Source: Rhodococcus rhodnii
GTDB taxonomy: Bacteria > Actinomycetota > Actinomycetes > Mycobacteriales > Pseudonocardiaceae
Length of the DNA: 25,289 bases
Direction: 5' to 3'
Assembly (NCBI GenBank): GCA_000720375.1
Contig: JOAA01000064.1
Span: 1 to 25,289 of the forward strand
Below are positions 18,944 through 25,289 of the stretch, piece after piece. How positions within the stretch are numbered: position 1 is the first letter of the stretch; each line of letters starts with the position of its first letter. A model generated the notes under the pieces. That model was given only the letters and a program-made list of their open reading frames with translations. It did not search any database and was not told the DNA's origin. The translations under genes were made by a program, and so were the position numbers.

Positions 18944-18975
18944 TTGATCTTGGCACTTTCTCTTTGATCTTGGCA
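18944..18975. repeat. Two direct repeats, possibly an IS21-like terminal region
   Basis: TTGATCTTGGCA occurs at 18944-18955 and again at 18964-18975, a 20-base period. Repeated short motifs near an end are a feature of IS21-family elements, and the site lies exactly where the family 2 transposase is cut. Just upstream, TTCTACAGTAATTGTAGGA forms a small imperfect palindrome. No istA or istB gene is seen, so only a relic or solo end would be present. Confidence 0.35.
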
Positions 18976-19111
18976 TCACGACGGCATTTGTGCCAGCAGT
19001 GTGAGATTCGCTGCCCACCCGCTCTATGGGGGCATTCGGGTGGTCTTGTCGACGTAGGCAGGCCACGTGCGGCGGAACCAACTCCGACAGCACGGCCGCC
19101 GGTGCGGAAGA

Positions 19112-21205
19112 CTATTCGCCCAGTGCGCAGGCAATGGCCTGTTCTGGGGTCATCCGTGCACCGTGCTGGAGGGCGTCGTGGTAGGCGCGGTCACCGAGGG
19201 CGTCGCGAGTCCGTGTCCGCCATTCCTGACCCTGGTCAATCAATGCGCCGAAGCCGAACAGCGGTCGGCCGATCGGCTCCCACATCTTGTCCGCCGCCCC
19301 CTGCAGCACGGCCGCCCGAGCCCAGTCGCCCTCCGCAGCAGCGGCCCACGACAGGAGATCCACACCGAACGGGTAGCCCAACTGGTCGATCACGTCACGT
19401 TTGACGCGGAGGCACTCACACAGGTGAGCCGCCGCTTGCCGGGGGTTTCCCGCTGTCAACCACGTAATGCCGGCAGCGTTCAATGTCCAGGACCAGGCCC
19501 AGCGTTCTCCCCGCGACGCGCAGATGGTCTGGCATTCATCGAGCAGGTCCATGGCATGGTCGGTGTCGCCGGCCGTGCCGGCGACAAATATCTGAATTGG
19601 AAAAATAATCAACGCGGGCGCGGGCCATCGGCTCGATGCCCGGTGACGGGCCAGGACATGATCAAGGAGTGGGACCGCCTGCTGCAGGTCGCCGGATGCC
19701 AGTCGCGCCCAGCCGAGGTGCTGGGTCGCATAGGTCGGCTCGGTGTCGTCGCCTAGCTGTTGGGCGAGGTCCCGGCTTTCTTCCAGCAGAGCCAGGCCGG
19801 CCTGGTAGTCGCCTTGCAAGCAGGCGATCCATCCGTTGATCCACAGTCCTCGTGCACGGTCCCGGCTGGGGGCCGGGTCTGCCGCCAGTGCCCGGTCGAG
19901 CCAGTACCGGCCGTCGCGGACGAACCCGCAGGCGATCCAGTAGAACCACAGGGCCGCGCCCAGCCGCAGGCCGTCCCGCTGCTGGCCGGGAACAGTCAGG
20001 CAGTAGTCCAGCGCCGCGAAGAGGTTTGCCCGCTCGACCCGCAACCGCTCGACCCACTCCCGCTGGTGGGGGCCACCCGAGTCCGTGTCGGCCTGGTCCG
20101 CCAGGTGCAGGTAGTAGTCGCGGTGCCGGCGGCACCACACAGCCGTGTCCCCGGCCTCGGCCAGCCGCTCCCGCCCGTACTGGCGGATGGTCTCCAGGAC
20201 CCGATACCGCATCCCGGCACCGCGCTCCTCCCGGACCAGAACCGATTTGTCGATCAGCCCGGACACCGCCTCGAAGACCTCATCGTGCGCCAGCCCCGGA
20301 CCGGCGCACACGCCTTCGGCCGCATCCAGGTCGAAATCCCCGGCGAACACCGAACACCGGGCCCAGAGCCGTCGTTCCGCCGCCGAGCACAGCTCGAAGC
20401 TCCAGTCGACCGTCGCCCGCAGGGTGTGATGGCGCGGCAGGCTCGTGGGGCTCCCGCCCGTCAGCAGCGCGAACCGGTCCTCCAGCCGGGCCAGCAACTG
20501 CTCCACCGACATGATCCGCATCCGGACCGCGGCCAGTTCGATCGCCAACGGCAACCCATCCAGCCGCCGACACAACCGCGCCACCACCGGCTCATTGTCC
20601 CCGGTCAGGGCAAAACCCGGAACGACCACAGCCGCCCGGTCGGCGAACAACGCCAGCGCGTCGCAGGAGCCTGCCGGCACCCGCGCATCGGGCTCGGTGG
20701 GTGGCAGGGACAGCGGGGGGACGGGCCAGCGATGTTCACCGGGGACACCGAGCGGTTCCCTGCTGGTGGCCAGCACGGACAACCGCGGCACAGCCGTCAG
20801 CAACCGAACCACCAGCCGGCCGCACCCGTCCAGCACATGCTCACAATTGTCCAATATCAGCAGCAGGCGCTTGCCCGCCAGGAACTCGACCAGCACGGTC
20901 ACCGGATCCCGCCGCGAGTGATCGCGCAACCCCAGCGCGGCGGCGACAGCCTGCTCCACCAGCGCCGGATCGCCAAGCGTGGCCAGCTCCACCAACCACA
21001 CCCCGTCGGGAAACCTCCGGCGAACCCCGCGCCCCACGTGCACGGCCAGCCGGGACTTTCCCACCCCACCGACACCGGTCAAGGTCACCAACCGGGCCAC
21101 GGACAGGACGCGTTTCACCTCGGCCGTGGCCTGCCACCGACCCACAAAACGCGTCACGTCGCCCGGTAGATTGCCTGCCACCCGGCCCGATCCGGTGCCC
21201 GCCAT
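19112..21205 (-). CDS. NB-ARC/TPR ATPase related to LuxR-type regulators, without HTH domain
   Basis: 697 residues from the ATG at 21205, which shares its A with the upstream stop (TGATG). An AAA/STAND-type nucleotide-binding domain comes first: RFVGRWQ, Walker A GVGGVGKS (44-51), Walker B LLLILD (114-119), LATSREPLG and GLPLAIELAAVRM. A winged-helix linker region and a long TPR-like array follow (HRDYYLHLADQAD, LGWARLASGDLQQA). The C-terminus stops at ACALGE, exactly where the neighbour continues into its LuxR helix-turn-helix. The sequence past the stop shows no such domain in the same frame. It may act as a sensor partner of the upstream protein, or be a truncated regulator. The ligand is unknown. 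Confidence 0.82.
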   Translation of the reverse strand: MAGTGSGRVAGNLPGDVTRFVGRWQATAEVKRVLSVARLVTLTGVGGVGKSRLAVHVGRGVRRRFPDGVWLVELATLGDPALVEQAVAAALGLRDHSRRDPVTVLVEFLAGKRLLLILDNCEHVLDGCGRLVVRLLTAVPRLSVLATSREPLGVPGEHRWPVPPLSLPPTEPDARVPAGSCDALALFADRAAVVVPGFALTGDNEPVVARLCRRLDGLPLAIELAAVRMRIMSVEQLLARLEDRFALLTGGSPTSLPRHHTLRATVDWSFELCSAAERRLWARCSVFAGDFDLDAAEGVCAGPGLAHDEVFEAVSGLIDKSVLVREERGAGMRYRVLETIRQYGRERLAEAGDTAVWCRRHRDYYLHLADQADTDSGGPHQREWVERLRVERANLFAALDYCLTVPGQQRDGLRLGAALWFYWIACGFVRDGRYWLDRALAADPAPSRDRARGLWINGWIACLQGDYQAGLALLEESRDLAQQLGDDTEPTYATQHLGWARLASGDLQQAVPLLDHVLARHRASSRWPAPALIIFPIQIFVAGTAGDTDHAMDLLDECQTICASRGERWAWSWTLNAAGITWLTAGNPRQAAAHLCECLRVKRDVIDQLGYPFGVDLLSWAAAAEGDWARAAVLQGAADKMWEPIGRPLFGFGALIDQGQEWRTRTRDALGDRAYHDALQHGARMTPEQAIACALGE

Positions 21206-23565
21206 CACCGCTCCCGGCTTTCTCGTTGTTCTTCTCGTTGTTCGGTGATCCAGGTGGCCAGCTGGGTGCGTGTGGTGAAGCCGAGTTTGGCCAGGATGTT
21301 CTCGACGTGGCCCTCGGCGGTGCGCTGGGCTATCACCAGCCGGGCGGCGATCTGCTTGTTGGTCAGGCCCTGGGCGACCAACTCAGCGACCTGTTGCTCG
21401 CGTCGGGTGAGCGCCGTCGCGGTGCTGGCGGGTGGCGGCGCCGCCTGCGGTTTCTCGTTCAGGGCGTACCCGATGGCCTCCGCGAGGCTCAGGTCCATGC
21501 CGCGCTGGAACGCGGCCTGGAATGCCTGCTCACCCAGCGCGCGACGAGTCCGCTGTTCGCACTCGTCGCGGTAGCCGAGAAGGGGCCGGACCGTCGCCGG
21601 GGACGTGCCGATGGCATGCCAGAGCTCCTGCGCGGCGCCGAGGAGCGTGGCGGCGCGCCGGGGATCCGGCGCGCTGGCCGCGATCCAGGCCAGGGCCTCC
21701 AGGCACCAGGCGGTGCCGAGCAGGTCATCGATCGGGCGCTTGAGGCGTAGGCTCTCCCGCACCAGCCCGGTCGCCCGCCGGCAGTCGCCCTGCTGCCAGG
21801 CCGCCAGCCCGAGGGCCCACAGGGATAGCGATCGGTACCAGACCTCGCCGCGGGGTTCGGTGATCGCCAGTATCTCCTCGTGGCAGGCCAGGGCCCGTGT
21901 CGCGTCTCCGCGTACCCCGCTGTACACCGTGAGCGCGAAGAGGGCGTCGAGCAGCCGGGGGAGGTCGTTCTCGGCGCGGAACGCGTCGTGGGCGGCATCC
22001 AGCAGCGCGACCGAGCGGGATAGATCCCCCCGGTACCCGGCCACCCACCCAGAGGCGAGCGTGACCAGTGCGCGCGTCGAGGCATCGCCCAGCCGCCTTG
22101 CGCCCTGCTGTCCCTCGTCCACCAGGGCGGACGCGGTGGCGATGTCGTTCTGCTGCCCGGCCAGCATGCTGGCGGCATAGAGGGCGCGGGTCCGCTCCAT
22201 GCACGGCTGGGGCTGCTCGGCCAGGGCGCGGTCGAGCCAGTGCCGGCCCTCGCTGAGCAGGCCCCGGCCGAACCAGTAGGGGTACAGCGACGTGGCGATC
22301 CGCAGGGCGGCCCCGGCCTCGCCGGGTTCGGTGAGGCAGAACTCCAGCGCGGCCCGCAGGTTGGGCTGCTCTCGCCCCAGGCGGGCGAACCAGTCCACCT
22401 GCCGGGCACTGATCCACTCGGCGTCCGCGCGCGCCACCAGCGCGGCGTACCAGTCTCGATGCCGCCGGCGTAGTGCGGTGTCCTGGCCGGATTCCCGCAG
22501 CTTGTCCTGACCGTATTCGCGGAGGGTGTCCAGCAGCCGGTACCGCACCAAGGTGCCATGTTCCTGCCGGATCAGGATGGACTTGTCCACCAGAGAGGTC
22601 ACCAGGTCGAGCACATCCTCCGCCGCCAGGTTGTCCCCGGCGCAGATGGCTTCGGCCGCCTCCAACTCAAAGCCGCCGACGAACACCGTTAGCCGGGCCC
22701 ACAGCAGCTGTTCCACGCACGTGCACAGCCCGTAGCTCCACTCGATGCAGGCCCGCAGGGTCCGCTGCCGCGCTGGCGCACTACGGGCACCGGCACTCAG
22801 CAGCCGGAACCGGTCAGACAGCCGGTGCAGGATCTCCGCCGGCGACAGCGCCGACAGCCGCGCCGCGGCCAGCTCGATCGCCAGCGGCAGCCCCTCCACC
22901 CGGCGACAGATCTCCACGACCGCGCCCCGGTTGTCCTCGGTAAGGCAGAACCCGGGCACCACCGCCACGGCCCGCTCGACGAACAGGGTCACCGCCGCGC
23001 ACTGGGACAGCCCTCGCAGGGAGTGCGGCCGCCGCGGGTCCGGCATCGGCAGCGGCGGCATCGGCAGCATGACCTCCCCACCGCCCCCCAGCCGCTCCCG
23101 GCTGGTGGCCAGCACCCGCAACCCCGGGCAGACCCGCAGCAGCGCATCGACCAACTTCGCGACCGCGTCCACCAGATGCTCACAGTTGTCCAGCACCAGC
23201 AGCACCTGCCGGGCAGCGAGATACTCCGTCAACATCGCCATCAGCGGGCGCCGTGACTGTTCCCCCGACCCCAGCGTGGCCTGCTCCCGCAGCCCCAGGG
23301 TGGCGGCCATGGTGTGCTCCACCAGCGCCGGATCCTGCAGCTCGCCCAGCTCGACCAGCCACACCCCGTCGTCGAACGCCCGCCGCACCTGCGCGGCCAC
23401 CCGCAGCGCGAGCCGGGACTTGCCGATCCCCCCGACCCCGGTCAAGGTCACCAGACGAGAGGCCGACAGCGCCTGCTTGGCCTCGGTCACCTCGCGCCGA
23501 CGGCCAACAAAACTGGTCAGCTCCGGGGGCAGATTTCCGACTCTGCCCGGAGCAGTGGGTGACAT
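21205..23565 (-). CDS. LuxR-type large ATP-binding transcriptional regulator (NB-ARC, TPR, HTH)
   Basis: 786 residues from ATG 23565, chosen because GAAGG lies just upstream and the following PGRVGNLPPELTSFVGRR is the usual start of the family; the frame is open for 66 more codons without a better signal. Domains: STAND ATPase with Walker A GVGGIGKS (43-50), Walker B LLVLDNCEH (122-130), LATSRERLGG and GLPLAIELAAARL; helical TPR array (about 400-700); and a C-terminal LuxR helix-turn-helix at about 718-786 (LTRREQQVAELVAQGLTNKQ). Such proteins bind ATP and an unknown signal, oligomerise and activate promoters, often of secondary-metabolite genes. It is the first gene of a two-gene unit and lies about 7 kb from the terpenoid operon, so control of that operon is possible but not shown. 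Confidence 0.87.
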   Translation of the reverse strand: MSPTAPGRVGNLPPELTSFVGRRREVTEAKQALSASRLVTLTGVGGIGKSRLALRVAAQVRRAFDDGVWLVELGELQDPALVEHTMAATLGLREQATLGSGEQSRRPLMAMLTEYLAARQVLLVLDNCEHLVDAVAKLVDALLRVCPGLRVLATSRERLGGGGEVMLPMPPLPMPDPRRPHSLRGLSQCAAVTLFVERAVAVVPGFCLTEDNRGAVVEICRRVEGLPLAIELAAARLSALSPAEILHRLSDRFRLLSAGARSAPARQRTLRACIEWSYGLCTCVEQLLWARLTVFVGGFELEAAEAICAGDNLAAEDVLDLVTSLVDKSILIRQEHGTLVRYRLLDTLREYGQDKLRESGQDTALRRRHRDWYAALVARADAEWISARQVDWFARLGREQPNLRAALEFCLTEPGEAGAALRIATSLYPYWFGRGLLSEGRHWLDRALAEQPQPCMERTRALYAASMLAGQQNDIATASALVDEGQQGARRLGDASTRALVTLASGWVAGYRGDLSRSVALLDAAHDAFRAENDLPRLLDALFALTVYSGVRGDATRALACHEEILAITEPRGEVWYRSLSLWALGLAAWQQGDCRRATGLVRESLRLKRPIDDLLGTAWCLEALAWIAASAPDPRRAATLLGAAQELWHAIGTSPATVRPLLGYRDECEQRTRRALGEQAFQAAFQRGMDLSLAEAIGYALNEKPQAAPPPASTATALTRREQQVAELVAQGLTNKQIAARLVIAQRTAEGHVENILAKLGFTTRTQLATWITEQREEQRESRER

Positions 23566-23988
23566 GACACCTTCACACTGCAACCCAAGGGCTGCTGCTC
23601 GATCTTCCGTGTTCAATCGAACCCAGGCCCCGCTACCACATAAACCGCTGCAGCGCCGACACGCAGCTGACTTCATATCGGCCGCATTCATGCAGCGAAG
23701 TTGAGGCACGGTCGGGCTCGATAGTTGATCTCCAGGCCTTCTGGGCGGTTCTCGAACGGCCAAGAGCCCGCCCGCTTGTAGCCTTGGCCGTCTTTGTGGC
23801 GGCTAAGTATCCACGACATATTAATGAGTGATGTTAATGAGATCATGACGAATAGTGGCCAGTGGCACCTTTTCTGCCTCAGCACGACACACACGTGACG
23901 GACCGTCGACCGAATACCGCTCACGGGCTGGTTCGGCGTGGAGATCGCTGCAAAGATGATTGAACACCGGAAACCCCCGGGATCTGTG
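23566..23988. promoter_or_regulatory. Divergent intergenic region with short direct repeats
   Basis: About 420 bases between the regulator pair and its decayed relative on the other strand. It holds no convincing gene. TTAATGAG is repeated at 23821-23828 and 23834-23841 (13-base period) in a locally A/T-rich stretch; this could be a binding site. No -35/-10 pair is clear. Confidence 0.35.
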
Positions 23989-24719
23989 ATGGCACGTGCC
24001 GGTTCGTGTCAATCGGTGGGCAACCTTCCTACCGAGGTCACCAGCTTCGTCGGCCGCCGACGAGAGGTCGCTGCGGCAAAGCGGCTGCTGCGCCGCATCG
24101 GCTGGTCACCCTGACCGGCGGGCCCGGGGTCGGCAAGACCCGGCTAGCCCTGCGGATAGCCGCGCACCTTGCGGATGCCGTCCCCGGTGGGGTGTGACTG
24201 GTGGAGCTGGCCGCGCTGGAGGACGACACATTCCTGGTTCGCCTGGTTCCGGCGCGAGCACACCAACCTGCGGACCGCGCTGCAGTTCTGCCTGACCGAA
24301 CCCGGCCAGGCACGGACGGGTCCATGTCCAAGTTGTGGGCCCTGTGGGTGCACGGTCTCGGGCGGTGGACCACCGGCGACCGGCAGCAGGCCGACTGGCT
24401 GACCCGGGAAGCACTGCGCACCGGACGCCCCTTGAACGATCACTGGGGTACGGCTCACTGCCTGGAGATACTGGCCTGGATCGCGGCGGCGGAACGAAAC
24501 GCCGAGCGCGCCGCCCGATTGCTCGGGGCCGCCGCCAGGCTCTGGCGGTCAACCGGAACCTCACCGTCCGAGCTGCGGCACCTCGCCCCGGCGCACACAC
24601 TCTGCCAACAGCGCACCCGTCAAGCGCTGGGAGACCACACGTTCACCGTTCTGTTCGGCGAAGGCACCACACTCACCAGCGAGCAGGCCATCGCCTATGC
24701 CCTCAGCCACGAGACATGA
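23989..24719 (+). pseudogene. Decayed NB-ARC/TPR regulator, multiple lesions
   Basis: The start is recognisable: ATG 23989 after GGGA, then VGNLPTEVTSFVGRRREV, as in the two intact neighbours. A frameshift near 24100 moves to the frame of LVTLTGGPGVGKTRLAL (Walker A). The Trp codon in the next motif (GGVWLVEL in relatives) is TGA, a nonsense change at about 24196. After LAALEDD the sequence jumps, in another frame, to FRREHTNLRTALQFCLTE, a deletion of some 300 residues, and then, after a second deletion, to LWALWVHGLGRW and CLEILAWIAAAERNAER, ending at AIAYALSHET. No HTH domain follows. It is the third member of the family here and inverted relative to the other two. Confidence 0.85.
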
Positions 24720-24949
24720 ACGTTGCCGCCTCTTGTAGTGATCTCGAACTGCCCGTCCGCATCGACCCGGATGCGATCGCCCGCAGCACAACCAGTCGCC
24801 AGCGCTGGACTGCCAAGGACCTCGTACACGGTCTGATTGGCTCGCACAGCCGGGACAACCTCGTAAACCGGTTCGCTAGAGGCGGCAGTGCCTGCGAAAA
24901 GGCGGACGTGGCTATCCTGTGCCAGCACGCTGCGAGGCTCATCAGCCAC
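24695..24949 (-). CDS. DUF4265-like small protein, probably C-terminally truncated
   Basis: 84 residues from GTG 24949, with AAGGAG about ten bases upstream. The sequence HVRLFAGT, then VYEVLGSPALATGCAAGDRI and RVDADGQFEITTRGGNV resembles the N-terminal half of DUF4265 proteins, small actinobacterial proteins of unknown function. Family members are usually longer; here the frame stops at 24695, and its end overlaps the last 25 bases of the convergent pseudogene, so the C-terminal half seems to have been replaced by a rearrangement. Family assignment is from memory of the pattern and only moderately sure. Confidence 0.5.
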   Translation of the reverse strand: MADEPRSVLAQDSHVRLFAGTAASSEPVYEVVPAVRANQTVYEVLGSPALATGCAAGDRIRVDADGQFEITTRGGNVHVSWLRA

Positions 24950-25185
24950 AGTCAGGATGCTCCTTCTCCTCGGAGCTCCGAGCCAGTGTCGGGCTCGACG
25001 GCCAACGTCCCAAGGGTATGGGCGGTGCCCGAACTCGGTCTCATCGGCAATAGCGGACGTTGTGCGGTCGATGTGCGGCTTGCGGGAACGGCCGACACGG
25101 GGTGCAGCTGTGATGGAACTGTCTCTGATTGTCCATAGTGGATAGTGGTTGGCTGGGTCGGCCGGCGACGCGTGCCCAGTCTGAA

Positions 25186-25289
25186 GCGGCCGTGTGACTT
25201 GGCGGCCGTGTGACTTGGCGGCCGTGTGACTTGGCGGCCGTGTGACTTGGCGGCCGTGTGACTTGGCGGCCGTGTGACTTGGCGGCCGT
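25186..25289. repeat. 16-bp tandem repeat, at least 6.5 copies
   Basis: The unit GCGGCCGTGTGACTTG is repeated without a single mismatch from 25186 to the end of the window and clearly continues beyond it. Each unit contains the palindrome CGGCCG. The length is not a multiple of three, so a coding repeat would cycle through frames; it is more likely a non-coding minisatellite or a protein-binding array. No gene is seen between 24950 and 25185. Confidence 0.95.

Noticed and set aside
19760..21169. 469-residue open frame on the + strand
   Set aside because: Antisense to an NB-ARC/TPR gene, Gln/Pro/Arg-rich, with no domain.

Overview
High-GC DNA from a filamentous actinomycete; the gene families (SAM-dependent methyltransferases of the DUF574/PF04672 type, LuxR-type large ATPases, SWIM zinc-finger proteins, an ECF-sigma-linked membrane protein) fit Pseudonocardiales or Streptomyces-like hosts, but I cannot name a genus from sequence alone. 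The window looks like a chromosomal-arm or accessory region: at least five insertion-sequence (IS) remnants, several broken genes, and few intact host genes.

Layout. 1-931: IS debris (family 2). 1148-2635: SWIM zinc-finger protein (-). 2977-3456: small unknown protein (-). 3640-4711: decayed remains of an ECF sigma factor and its partner membrane protein (-). 4795-5982: intact secreted/anchored glycoside hydrolase family 3 enzyme (+). 6001-7167: IS family 1, copy A (+, frameshifted). 7168-7510: fragment of a third transposase. 7540-9970: two divergent DUF574 methyltransferases. 9974-13767: a tightly packed three-gene operon (-), class II diterpene cyclase, cytochrome P450, UbiA-superfamily membrane protein. 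14003-15046: two decayed unknown genes. 15191-16381: IS family 1, copy B (-). 16382-18090: hsdR pseudogene cut at both ends by IS elements. 18091-18898: IS family 2, 3'-truncated. 19112-23565: two translationally coupled NB-ARC/TPR regulators (-), only the first with a LuxR DNA-binding domain. 23989-24719: a third, heavily deleted relative (+). 24695-24949: truncated DUF4265-like gene (-). 25186-end: 16-bp tandem repeat running off the window.

The most interesting content is the terpenoid operon. A class II cyclase with an intact DxDD motif would protonate and cyclise a C20 diphosphate such as GGPP. No canonical class I terpene synthase is present in the window; instead the last gene is a UbiA-superfamily protein, a fold that has been recruited as a terpene synthase in some diterpenoid pathways and otherwise transfers prenyl groups to acceptors. 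The P450 between them would oxidise the product, and the adjacent methyltransferases could, but need not, tailor it. This 8-kb segment (7168-15190) is bracketed by two inverted copies of the same IS family, which suggests it was assembled or moved as a unit.
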